The translations under genes and the position numbers were made by a program. DNA of 64,000 nucleotides from Sphingomonas trueperi (lineage in GTDB: Bacteria; Pseudomonadota; Alphaproteobacteria; Sphingomonadales; Sphingomonadaceae), in contig NZ_JAATJB010000010.1 of the NCBI RefSeq assembly GCF_011927635.1, positions 1 to 64,000 of the forward strand, in the 5' to 3' direction. Every line of letters begins with the position of its first letter. Position 1 is the stretch's first letter. The notes beneath the pieces were generated by a model, which saw only the letters and a program-made list of their open reading frames with translations, did not search any database and had not been told where the DNA came from. Shown one piece after another: positions 25,835 through 36,036 of this stretch.

Positions 25835-27305
25835 CGGTGGCGCTGCCTGTTCTTGGAGGGAGGGGTGGGATCGGCGCGGCTTCGTCCCAGCCGCCGCCAA
25901 GCGCGACATAGAGCTGGATCAGCGCGGTCGCCTGTTCGGACTCGGCCTGGGACAGGCCGTTCTTGGCCGAAAGCAGCGCGCTTTCGGACTGGTTGAGCGT
26001 GGTGAAGTCGGTCAAGCCCGAGCGATACTGGAAGCGGGCGAGCAGTGCCTGGTTAGTCGCGGCCTCCAGCGCAGTGCGGAACGCCGCCTCACGCTCGCGG
26101 GCGGCCTGGAGCGCGACGATCGCATTCTCGATCTCCTCCATCGCCTGCAGCACGCTGGCCTTGTAGCTGTAGAAGGCGCCGTCCGCCCCGGCGCGGGCCG
26201 AGCGGAGCTGGCTGCGCAGCCGGCCCGAATCGAAGATCGTCTGGGCGACATTGGCGAAGGCGCGGCCGGTGATCAGGTCGAGCAGCGAGCGCACCGAGCT
26301 GCTGCCCGAGCTGATGCTGCCGCCGAGGCTGAGGCTGGGGTAAAGCTGGGCGCGGGATACGCCGATCTGCGCGGAGGCGGCGGCGAGGTTGCGCTCGGCC
26401 GCGCGCACATCGGGCCGCTGGCGCAGCGCATCGGCGGGAATGCCGGCGGCGACGCTGGCGGGGCCGCGCGGGATCGGCTTGGGCGCTGCCATCGCCTCGC
26501 GCAACGCGCCGGGCGTCTGGCCGGTCAGCACGCCCAGCCGGGCGACATTGGCGGCATAGCTGCTCTCGAGCTGCGGGATCGAGGCGGCGGTCTGCGATCG
26601 CTGCGCGCGCGCCTGTTCGGCATCGAGCGAGGAGACCAGGCCCGCCTGCACCCGCCACTGCGCGATCTGGAGATTCTCGTCCTGGATGGCGAGGCTTTCC
26701 CGCGCGTTGGCGAGCTGCGCCTGGGAGAGCCGTGCCTGCACATAGTTGCGCGCGGTTTCGGACTCGACCGACAGCAGCACCGCCGCCCGGTTGAACCCGG
26801 CCGCCTCGAAACTGGCCCGAGCGCTGCGGACGCCGCTGCGCACCCCGCCGAACAGATCGGCCTGGTAGCTCGCGTCGAGACCCAGCGAAAAGTTGCTGCT
26901 GCCGCCCTGCGAGAAGGAACCGATGGTGCCGTCGGGCAGCTGCGTGGTGATGCTGCCGCCACGCAGCGGCTCGTTGCGCGAATACCCCGCCGAACCGCGC
27001 ACCGTCGGCAGCAGCGCCGAGCGCGACTGGACCAGCGACTCGCGCGCCTGGCGCAGCCGGATCACCGCCTGGGCAATATCGAGATTGGCGGTCTGCGCCT
27101 GGCCGATCAGCTGACCGAGCATCGGATCGTCGAACCTGTCCCACCAGCGCGCCAGATCCTCGCGCGCCTGCTGCTGCGGGTCGACCGAGAAGCGATCTGG
27201 CAGATCGATCGGCGCTGGGCTCTGTTGCGGGCGGGCGGAACCGGTGGAGCAGGCTGCAAGCGGCAGTGCCGCACAGAGCAACAGAGCAAGCGCAGGTCGT
27301 GCCAT
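25824..27305 (-). CDS. NodT/OprM-type outer-membrane efflux lipoprotein
   Basis: A 493-residue outer-membrane factor with a lipoprotein signal (LAAC at about 16-19). Two repeated helical OEP halves follow, with recurring LDIAQAVIRLRQAR and SALLPTVRGSAGYS-type segments. It forms the exit duct for the adaptor and ABC subunits that follow, and its stop overlaps the adaptor start. It is the first gene of the operon. An inverted repeat lies about 20 bp upstream and may be an operator. Confidence 0.92.
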   Translation of the reverse strand: MARPALALLLCAALPLAACSTGSARPQQSPAPIDLPDRFSVDPQQQAREDLARWWDRFDDPMLGQLIGQAQTANLDIAQAVIRLRQARESLVQSRSALLPTVRGSAGYSRNEPLRGGSITTQLPDGTIGSFSQGGSSNFSLGLDASYQADLFGGVRSGVRSARASFEAAGFNRAAVLLSVESETARNYVQARLSQAQLANARESLAIQDENLQIAQWRVQAGLVSSLDAEQARAQRSQTAASIPQLESSYAANVARLGVLTGQTPGALREAMAAPKPIPRGPASVAAGIPADALRQRPDVRAAERNLAAASAQIGVSRAQLYPSLSLGGSISSGSSSVRSLLDLITGRAFANVAQTIFDSGRLRSQLRSARAGADGAFYSYKASVLQAMEEIENAIVALQAAREREAAFRTALEAATNQALLARFQYRSGLTDFTTLNQSESALLSAKNGLSQAESEQATALIQLYVALGGGWDEAAPIPPLPPRTGSATDGQ

Positions 27306-27323
27306 AGCGTTTTATATGGCTGA

Positions 27324-27335
27324 TACGGTTTCGTA
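27324..27335. promoter_or_regulatory. Possible operator upstream of the efflux operon
   Basis: TACG and CGTA flank GTTT to make a short dyad, embedded in the longer imperfect palindrome GATACGGTTTCGTAC (27322-27336). It lies about 20 bp before the start of the outer-membrane factor gene, in the 135-bp region shared with acs. Dyads of this shape often bind TetR-type repressors of efflux pumps. No regulator gene adjoins, so this is a candidate only. Confidence 0.3.
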
Positions 27336-27440
27336 CTTCCACTGAAATATGTTCGCAAAATGTAACGATGTTGCAACGTCGGGTGCCTTGCCTAGCCACC
27401 CCTTGCGCTCCTAGATGCCCGCCGACCAGGAGGGGTCTTG

Positions 27441-29378
<1,938 letters not shown>

Positions 29379-29385
29379 TCCGGCT

Positions 29386-29412
29386 CCCCCTCCCGCGCTC
29401 CGCGGGAGGGGG
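29386..29412. repeat. Perfect GC-rich inverted repeat after acs
   Basis: CCCCCTCCCGCG pairs perfectly with CGCGGGAGGGGG around a CTC loop, 8 bp after the acs stop. There is no T-run. It probably stabilises or ends the acs message, and it shares the GGGAGGGG core with repeats elsewhere in the window. Confidence 0.6.
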
Positions 29413-29516
29413 GATGCCCATGCGTACAGTTTCGCTTGTAACAAAATTCCATTGCGACGCCCCGCACCCCCCGTTACACTTGCCTAACACACACCGTGGT
29501 GGGGAAGCCTAACATC

Positions 29517-31547
29517 ATGAAATTGCGTCGTTCCTTGTTGCTGACCAGCGCCGTTGCGCTGCTCGTCGCGTCGCCTGCGCTCGCCCAGGGCGGCAAGCCC
29601 AAATATGGCAGCTTCGGCGTCGACCTGACCGCGCAGCAGGCGGGCGTGAAGCCCGGCGATGACTTCTGGACCTTCGCCAATGGCGGCTGGGCCGCGCGCA
29701 CCGAGATCGCCGCCGACCGCACCTCGGCCGGTCCGTTCGTCGATCTGGCGCTCGCCGCCGAGAACAATGTCCGCGCGCTGCTCGACGACATGGCCAAGAA
29801 CCCTGCCGCTTACGGCGCGAGCGGCAAGCAGGTCGGCGATTTCTACGCCAGCTGGATGGACGAGGCCGGCATCGAGGCGCGCGGCACCGCGCCGCTCAAG
29901 CCCTATCTCGGCCGCATCGCGGCGGTGCAGGACAAGGGCGCGCTGCAGGTGCTGTTTGCCAGCGTCGGCTATGCCACGCCGGTCGAGGTGGAGATCACCC
30001 CCAGCCTCGCCGATCCGACCAAGTATACCGCGGCGGTGGGCCAGGGCGGCCTGGGCATGCCGCGCGACTATTTTCTGAACCAGGGCGCGAAGTTCGATGC
30101 GGCGCGCACCGCCTATCGCGCCTATGTGCAGAAGATCCAGGAACTGGCGGGCATCCCCGATGCCAGCGCCAAGGCCGATGCGATCGTCGCGCTCGAGACC
30201 GCGATGGCCAAGGTCCAGTGGTCGCCCGAGCAGAGCCGCGACATCGCCAAGCTCAACGACCCGCAGACCATCGCCGGGCTCACCGCCAAGGCGCCCGAGT
30301 TCGACTGGGCGCTGATGCTGAAGACTGCCGGGCTGGACAGTTCGCCGCAGATCCTGATGACCCAGAACACCGCGCTGATCGCGCTGGGCAAGATCTTCGC
30401 TGCGACGCCCTTGCAGACGTGGAAGGACTATCTCGCCTATCGCTTCGTGAGCGATCACGCGACCTATCTGCCCAAGGCGTTCGACCAGGCGCGGTTCGAC
30501 TTCTATTCGAAGACGCTGTCCGGCGTGCAGGTACAGCGCGAGCGTTGGAAGCGCGGCGTGCAGATCGTCAACGGCGCGCTCGGCGAGGCGGTGGGCAAGG
30601 CCTATGTCGCCAAATATTATCCGCCCGAAGCCGAAAAGCAGATGGCCGAGCTGATCGAGAATCTACGCGATTCCTATCGCGAGCGGATCGAGGCTTCGAC
30701 CTGGATGGACGACGCGACCCGCAAGGCCGCACTCGCCAAGCTCGCCGCGTTCGAGCCGCGCATCGGCCATCCGGAGAAGTATATCGACTATTCGGCGCTC
30801 AAGGTGGAGCGGGGCGATCTGCTCGGCAACGTGATGCGCTCGGGGGAGTTCGAGCATCAATTGGCGCTGTCGCGCTTCCCCAAGCCGGTCGATCGCAGCC
30901 TGTGGGCGATGACGCCGCAGACGGTGAACGCCTATTATAACCCGCTGTCGAACCAGATCACCTTCCCGGCGGCGATCCTGCAGCCGCCCTTCTTCGACCC
31001 CTATGCCGATCCGGCGGTCAATTACGGCGCAATCGGCGCGGTGATCGGCCATGAGATGGGCCATGGCTTCGACGATCAGGGCAGCATGTTCGGCCCCACC
31101 GGCAAGTTCGAGAACTGGTGGACGCCCAAGGCCAAGGAAGACTTCGCCGCACGCACCAAAGCGCTGGCCGGCCAGTACGACACCTATGAGCCGGTGCCGG
31201 GCACCAAGATCAACGGCCGGCTGACGCTGGGCGAAAATATCGGCGATCTCGGCGGCGTCGAGGCGGCGTACGGTGCATACCAGAAGTATCAGGCGAAGCA
31301 CGGCAAGGCGAAGCCGGTCGGCGGGCTGACCGGCGACCAGCGCTTTTTCCTGGCCTATGCCCAGGCCTGGCGGGTGAAGGTGCGCGAGGATGCGCAGCGC
31401 CAGCAGCTGCTCACCGATCCGCACTCGCCGGCGACTGCGCGCGTCAACGGCATCGTTCGTAACGTCGATGCCTGGTACAAGGCGTTCGACATCAAGCCGG
31501 GCGACAAGCTGTACCTCGCACCGGAGCAGCGCGTGCACATCTGGTAA
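29517..31547 (+). CDS. M13 family (neprilysin/PepO-like) metallopeptidase
   Basis: A 676-residue secreted zinc endopeptidase. A signal peptide (cleavage after ALAQ, about residue 24) precedes the long N-terminal M13 domain. The catalytic site VIGHEMGHGFDDQG has HExxH, and ENIGDLGGVEAAY downstream supplies the third zinc ligand (Glu) and the conserved Asp. NAYYNPLSNQITFPAAILQPPF is also typical. ATG 29517 follows GGGGAAG. A strong terminator follows at 31569. It probably acts in the periplasm on oligopeptides; a peptide transporter lies downstream on the other strand. Confidence 0.95.
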   Translation: MKLRRSLLLTSAVALLVASPALAQGGKPKYGSFGVDLTAQQAGVKPGDDFWTFANGGWAARTEIAADRTSAGPFVDLALAAENNVRALLDDMAKNPAAYGASGKQVGDFYASWMDEAGIEARGTAPLKPYLGRIAAVQDKGALQVLFASVGYATPVEVEITPSLADPTKYTAAVGQGGLGMPRDYFLNQGAKFDAARTAYRAYVQKIQELAGIPDASAKADAIVALETAMAKVQWSPEQSRDIAKLNDPQTIAGLTAKAPEFDWALMLKTAGLDSSPQILMTQNTALIALGKIFAATPLQTWKDYLAYRFVSDHATYLPKAFDQARFDFYSKTLSGVQVQRERWKRGVQIVNGALGEAVGKAYVAKYYPPEAEKQMAELIENLRDSYRERIEASTWMDDATRKAALAKLAAFEPRIGHPEKYIDYSALKVERGDLLGNVMRSGEFEHQLALSRFPKPVDRSLWAMTPQTVNAYYNPLSNQITFPAAILQPPFFDPYADPAVNYGAIGAVIGHEMGHGFDDQGSMFGPTGKFENWWTPKAKEDFAARTKALAGQYDTYEPVPGTKINGRLTLGENIGDLGGVEAAYGAYQKYQAKHGKAKPVGGLTGDQRFFLAYAQAWRVKVREDAQRQQLLTDPHSPATARVNGIVRNVDAWYKAFDIKPGDKLYLAPEQRVHIW

Positions 31548-31568
31548 GCGCACCCCGTATCTTTACGG

Positions 31569-31599
31569 AAAAGGCCCGGCAGCGATGCCGGGCCTTTTT
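31569..31599 (+). terminator. Rho-independent terminator after the M13 peptidase gene
   Basis: AAAGGCCCGGC pairs with GCCGGGCCTTT around an AGCGAT loop and ends in five Ts. It begins 22 bp after the stop codon. It is one of the clearest intrinsic terminators in the window. Confidence 0.9.
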
Positions 31600-31735
31600 G
31601 CATTCTGCGAGAGAAAACGTTCGCACTTGCAGCGACTGCAACTGTGGCGGAGGGGCTTTGCAGTTGCGGACTCAGCCGACGACAACCAGATGCGGCGCCC
31701 GCGCTGCATTGCAGCAAAGCTGTTTCGAGGTAGTC

Positions 31736-31870
31736 ATGTTTTCGCTGATCGCGCTTTATTTCGCCCATCGCCGTATGGCTGCTACGGGCCAGCTGATTCC
31801 GGCGAATGTCCGCGCGCTTGCGGCAGCCAACGAGCAGGAAGCGCTGGCCGTTCTGCCGCTCGCGGCCTGA
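31736..31870 (+). CDS. Possible 44-residue small protein
   Basis: ATG 31736 opens a 44-codon frame with CGAGG about 6 bp upstream. The product has a hydrophobic start (MFSLIALYFAHRR) and an Ala/Leu-rich second half, and could lie along or across the membrane. It follows the terminator of the M13 peptidase gene, so it would need its own promoter. A 130-bp upstream region holds a TTGCAG/CTGCAA dyad. I do not recognise the protein; comparison with other sphingomonads would show whether the frame is conserved. Confidence 0.45.
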   Translation: MFSLIALYFAHRRMAATGQLIPANVRALAAANEQEALAVLPLAA

Positions 31871-31968
31871 CTTCGAGACTCGTTCGCCTACTCCCCCTCG
31901 GGCGAACGACAGGGGCGCCGCTGTCCCCCCATTTCCGCGGCGCCCCGTCCCTCTTTCGGTGACGGTGC

Positions 31969-33762
31969 TTATTTGACGCCGTGCATCCAGCGCTTGAGCG
32001 GCCAGCTGAGCAGCAGCAGCAGAAGCCCAAGCCCGATCGCCCATTCCGAGATCAGCGTGAACACGCTGAGATAGGTCTCCAGGCTGACCTTGAGATTGGT
32101 CACCTGGCCGCCCACCGTCTCGACGCTGGCGAACTGCGCGATCACGCCCGCGACATATTGCGCGACCGAGATCGACAGGAACCACACGCCCATCATCATG
32201 CCGACGATCCGTGCGATCGACAGCTTGGTGATCATGCTGAGGCCGACCGGCGAGATGCACAGCTCGGCGAAGCTGTGGATGAAGTAGAGCCCGGCGATCC
32301 ACCAGACCGAGACCTTGAAGCTGCTGTCGGCCCAGTTGGCGCCCCAGACCAGGAACAGGAAGCCGCAGCCGACCGCGACCAGCGCGATGCCGAACTTCAC
32401 CGGGATGCTCGGCTCCAGCCCGCGCTTGGCGAGGCCCGCCCACAGCATCGACATCAGCGGTGCCAGCAGCACGATGAACAGCGCGTTGAAGCTTTGCGTC
32501 TGCCCTGCGGTCATGGTGAACCAGCCGAAGATCGACAGGTTGGTATTGCGATCGGCGAACAGGGTGAGCGAGGAGCCCGCCTGCTCGAACAGCGTCCAGA
32601 ACACGACGTTGAACACGATCAGCACCATCGCCGCCATCATCATCTGGAACTCGCGGCGATCGCCCGCGAAGAACGACCAGACGAGGATCGCCGGTACGCC
32701 GATCAGGAAGGTGCCGAACAGCAGCTTGCCCATCAGCGACAGCGACGCGACATAGCCGAGCAGGCCCGAACCGGCCGGCGCGGGCTCTGCCGCCATCAGG
32801 TTGATGTAGAGCAGATAAAAGAGCGGGATGACGCACAGCGCGCCGATATAGATCAGGATCTGCTGGCGGCCGGTGGCGGCCTTGGCGGGCGGTTCGCCGA
32901 TGCCGTTGAGCTTGCCCCCGTCCAACTGGATCAGCGCCCAGGAGCAGAGCATGCCGATGGCGGCAAGGCCGAAGCCCGCCCACCAGCCGACCGCGACGGC
33001 CAGCCATGGGCAGAGCGCCTGCGACAGCATCGAGCCCAGGTTGATGCCCATGTAGAAGATGGTGAAGCCGGCATCCCGCCGGCTGTCGCCGGGGCGGTAG
33101 AGCTCGCCCACCATGGTCGAGATATTCGGCTTGAAGAACCCGTTGCCGACCGAGACCATCGACAACGCGATCAGCATCACCATCACGTAGAAGGGGCTGC
33201 GATCGGCTTCGGATACGAACCCGCCCTTGGCGATGGTGCGCACCGTCTGGCCATTCTCGCTGAGGGTGATCGAGCCGTCGTCATTGCCCTTGATCAGCTG
33301 CTTGTGGCCGGCATCGAGCACATAGCGCTGCTCGCCCGCGGCGGTCTTCTCGATTGCGACTTCATAGCGCTGCCCGTCGATCTTGGCATAGGGCGTCGCG
33401 GTCTGGCCGCCGAAGCACAGCACGAAATAGCCGATCGACATCAGGATCGCGCCGAACTTCACCGCGCGCTTGGAGCCGAGGAACTGGTCCGCCAGATAGC
33501 CGCCGACCAGCGGGGTGAGATAGACTAGGGCGGTGTACCCGCCATAGAGGCCGGTTGCCTCGCGATCACCGAACAGGAAATGCTGGGTGAGGTACAGCGT
33601 CAGCAGCGCCCGCATGCCGTAGAAGCCGAAGCGCTCCCACATTTCGGTGGAGAAGAGGCGCGCCAGCTGGCGGGGATGGCCGAACCAGGTCTTTTCGTCG
33701 GCGGGGTTTACGTGGGAGATATCCGGTTCTGCCGGAGAATCGGCAGTGGGTGTGTCGACCAT
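31969..33762 (-). CDS. POT/PTR2-family proton-dependent peptide transporter
   Basis: A 597-residue inner-membrane transporter with about 14 hydrophobic segments. The family motif appears as STEMWERFGFYGMRALL near residue 40 (EXXERF type), and NPGSMLSQ-like and FKPNISTMVGELY segments follow. It imports di- and tripeptides with protons. A roughly 70-residue polar insertion (about 120-190) lies between early helices, longer than in E. coli DtpA. It converges toward the M13 peptidase region, which suits a peptide-use neighbourhood, though they are not one operon. Confidence 0.92.
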   Translation of the reverse strand: MVDTPTADSPAEPDISHVNPADEKTWFGHPRQLARLFSTEMWERFGFYGMRALLTLYLTQHFLFGDREATGLYGGYTALVYLTPLVGGYLADQFLGSKRAVKFGAILMSIGYFVLCFGGQTATPYAKIDGQRYEVAIEKTAAGEQRYVLDAGHKQLIKGNDDGSITLSENGQTVRTIAKGGFVSEADRSPFYVMVMLIALSMVSVGNGFFKPNISTMVGELYRPGDSRRDAGFTIFYMGINLGSMLSQALCPWLAVAVGWWAGFGLAAIGMLCSWALIQLDGGKLNGIGEPPAKAATGRQQILIYIGALCVIPLFYLLYINLMAAEPAPAGSGLLGYVASLSLMGKLLFGTFLIGVPAILVWSFFAGDRREFQMMMAAMVLIVFNVVFWTLFEQAGSSLTLFADRNTNLSIFGWFTMTAGQTQSFNALFIVLLAPLMSMLWAGLAKRGLEPSIPVKFGIALVAVGCGFLFLVWGANWADSSFKVSVWWIAGLYFIHSFAELCISPVGLSMITKLSIARIVGMMMGVWFLSISVAQYVAGVIAQFASVETVGGQVTNLKVSLETYLSVFTLISEWAIGLGLLLLLLSWPLKRWMHGVK

Positions 33763-33883
33763 GCAGGTTTACGTCCTAAAGGTGGGATCCGGGCGCATGG
33801 GCCCGGTGCATGGGCGCGCAGACTAGAGCCTGCATCGCCGCTGTAAAGTCGCCCGGCTTGGCGGGGGCGGGACAGCACCCTAG

Positions 33884-34474
33884 ATGGCGCGCATGACCTT
33901 CAACGATCGCGCCACGCCGCTCCGCCTCCTCCAGACCCGCCGATCGGGCAAGCCGCGCGACCTGGTGGCGCCGGGGCCCAGCGACGAGCAGCTCGACCAG
34001 ATGGCGGCGATCGCCGCGCGAACGCCCGATCACGGCAAGCTCGCCCCCTGGCGCTTCGTGATCGTGCCGGACGACGCGCGCCCAGCGCTGGCACTCAAGC
34101 TCGTCGAGATTCTCCGCGCCGAAAAGCCCGACGCGACCGCCCGCGACGAGGAGGCTGCCGCGCAGTTCGCCACCCAGGCACCGGCGCTGGTGGTGGTGCT
34201 CTCCGCCCCCGTCCAGCCGCACAAGGTGCCGCTGTGGGAGCAGGAGCTGTCGGCAGGCGCCGCCTGCATGAACCTGCTCCATGCCGCGCACGCGATGGGC
34301 TTTGCCGGCGGCTGGCTGACCGGCTGGCCTGCTTATTCCGACGCGGTGCGCGACCTGTTCGGCAGCGAGGGCCAGCGCATCGCCGGCTTCGTCTTCCTCG
34401 GCACGCCCGGCCGTCCGCTCGAGGAGCGCCCGCGCGGCGAACTGTCCCAGATCGTCCATCGGTGGAATCCCTGA
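33884..34474 (+). CDS. Nitroreductase family protein (YdjA-like)
   Basis: A 196-residue flavoprotein of the compact nitroreductase group. RRSGKPRDL near residue 20 and the PDHGKLAPWRFVIV segment contact FMN, and GAACMNLLHAAHAMGFAGGWLTG is the usual central helix. Family members reduce nitro compounds, quinones or enones with NAD(P)H; the true substrate is unknown. ATG 33893 is an alternative start. The GntR regulator gene begins 38 bp downstream. Confidence 0.88.
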   Translation: MARMTFNDRATPLRLLQTRRSGKPRDLVAPGPSDEQLDQMAAIAARTPDHGKLAPWRFVIVPDDARPALALKLVEILRAEKPDATARDEEAAAQFATQAPALVVVLSAPVQPHKVPLWEQELSAGAACMNLLHAAHAMGFAGGWLTGWPAYSDAVRDLFGSEGQRIAGFVFLGTPGRPLEERPRGELSQIVHRWNP

Positions 34475-34511
34475 GTATGGACTCGAAGGGCATCTGCTGT
34501 ATTATGGCAGC

Positions 34512-34874
34512 ATGACAGCCCTGGAGCACGAAGACAGCCCGGTCTACCTCAAGCTGCGCGCGATCATCGCCGCGGCGATCCTGCGCGGCCAGTACCGCGC
34601 GGGGGACCAGCTTCCCTCGGTCCGCGCGCTCGCCGCCGAGCATGGCGCGAACCCGTTGACCGTGGCCAAGGCCTATCAGAGCTTCCAGGACGACGGCTAT
34701 GTCGAGGTCCGCCGCGGCGTCGGCATGTTCGTCGTGCCCGGTGCGGTCGAGCGGCTGCGCACGGCGGAGCGCGAACGCTTCCTCACCGGCTTCTGGCCGC
34801 GGGTGAGGGACCATATCGCGCTGCTCGGCCTCGATGCGCGCGCGCTGCTCGATGGCAGCCACGAGATCGCCTGA
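34512..34874 (+). CDS. GntR-family regulator, YtrA subfamily
   Basis: A 120-residue transcription factor. The first 75 residues are a GntR winged helix with LRAIIAAAILRGQYRAGDQLPSVR and NPLTVAKAYQSF. Only a short C-terminal tail follows, as in YtrA-type regulators, which usually control neighbouring membrane or transport genes. It ends 4 bp before the signal peptidase gene, so the two are likely cotranscribed. This neighbour is unusual for the subfamily. Confidence 0.88.
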   Translation: MTALEHEDSPVYLKLRAIIAAAILRGQYRAGDQLPSVRALAAEHGANPLTVAKAYQSFQDDGYVEVRRGVGMFVVPGAVERLRTAERERFLTGFWPRVRDHIALLGLDARALLDGSHEIA

Positions 34875-34878
34875 GGCC

Positions 34879-35721
34879 ATGGCCGAGCCCAAGCCGGGCT
34901 GGAAGCGCACGCTGGCCGGCTGGGCGGCGACGCTGGGCATCTTCTTCCTGTTCCAGAGCGCGGTGGCGCGGCCCTATTACATCCCCTCGGGATCGATGAT
35001 GCCCGCGCTGCGCACCGGCGATCGGCTCGTCGCGACCAAATTCCCCTATGGCTTCTCGCAGGCCTCGCTGATGGTTCATGGCAAGGGCATTTCGCCCGTG
35101 CGGCTGTTCGGCGGCACGCCGGCGCGCGGGGACATCGTCATCGTCGTCCGGCGCGGCGACGGCGAGGATCTGATCAAGCGGGTGATCGGGCTGCCCGGCG
35201 ATACGGTGGCGGTGCGCCACGGCGTGGTGATCCTCAACGGCAAACCCGTGCCGCGAGTCGCCGAGGGGCGAGCCCGGATCCCGGTCGACGCGGCGGTGCC
35301 GTGCGACGAGGGCCCGATCGCCGCGTTCCGTACGCGGGAAGCGGACGGCAAGCTCTATTGCGAACCCCCGCTCTATCGCGAGACGCTGCCGAACGGGGCG
35401 AGCTATAACGTGCTCGACCTGGGGGACACCATGCTGCCGAACGGCTTTCTCAGCCCCGGCGACAATTATGGGCCGATCACCGTACCCGCGGGCCATGTGT
35501 TCCTGATGGGCGACAATCGCGACCAGTCCGCCGACAGCCGTTTCGGTTCGGATGAACTGGGGCTGGGCGGCCCGGTGCCGCTGGAGACGATCGCCGGTCG
35601 CGCCGAACTGGTGACGCACAGCTTCGACGGCGAGGGGTCGTGGTTCAACCCGCTCGCCTATGTAACCGCGATCCGCTGGGATCGCAGCTTCACCAGCCTG
35701 CGGCCCAAGCGCGCCGATTGA
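34879..35721 (+). CDS. lepB: Signal peptidase I
   Basis: A 280-residue membrane protease that removes signal peptides. One N-terminal membrane helix (about 10-28) precedes the catalytic Ser in YIPSGSMMPAL. The catalytic Lys lies in DLIKRVIGLPGD, and GDNRDQSADSR marks box E. It carries an insertion (about 110-175) with two Cys residues. I chose ATG 34879, 4 bp after the GntR stop. The gene lacks the usual rnc/era neighbours, so it may be a second signal peptidase; a housekeeping copy may exist elsewhere. Confidence 0.92.
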   Translation: MAEPKPGWKRTLAGWAATLGIFFLFQSAVARPYYIPSGSMMPALRTGDRLVATKFPYGFSQASLMVHGKGISPVRLFGGTPARGDIVIVVRRGDGEDLIKRVIGLPGDTVAVRHGVVILNGKPVPRVAEGRARIPVDAAVPCDEGPIAAFRTREADGKLYCEPPLYRETLPNGASYNVLDLGDTMLPNGFLSPGDNYGPITVPAGHVFLMGDNRDQSADSRFGSDELGLGGPVPLETIAGRAELVTHSFDGEGSWFNPLAYVTAIRWDRSFTSLRPKRAD

Positions 35722-35726
35722 GCACG

Positions 35727-35978
35727 ATGCTGCAATGGGTCGTCGCGGCGGCGATCGTGGTGGCGATACCGCTGCTGGTCCGCTGGGGCCTTGGCCGCAC
35801 GCGGGGCAAGGCGGGTGCCGCGGCGCTGATGCTCGGCCTCGCCTTCGGGCATCTGTTCGATCCTGCCCGGGCAGAGGCCACCGAGTCGCTGCAGAAGCGC
35901 CGCGAGCAGGGCGAGGCCGCTGGCGAAGAAGCCGGTGCCGCGTCATTGGGTACTTCCCCTAAGCACCTCTCCGAATAG
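35727..35978 (+). CDS. Small single-span membrane protein
   Basis: An 83-residue protein starting 5 bp after the lepB stop. The first 22 residues ([22 protein letters not shown]) form one membrane helix. A second moderately hydrophobic stretch comes at about 30-45, then a Glu/Gln/Ala-rich charged tail. It is probably in the GntR-lepB transcript. I do not recognise the family. Confidence 0.6.
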   Translation: MLQWVVAAAIVVAIPLLVRWGLGRTRGKAGAAALMLGLAFGHLFDPARAEATESLQKRREQGEAAGEEAGAASLGTSPKHLSE

Positions 35979-36036
35979 GGGTTTCGCAGGTCCGGGCGCA
36001 TGCCTCCCGCCGACAGGGTTTCGGATGGAGGAAGCG

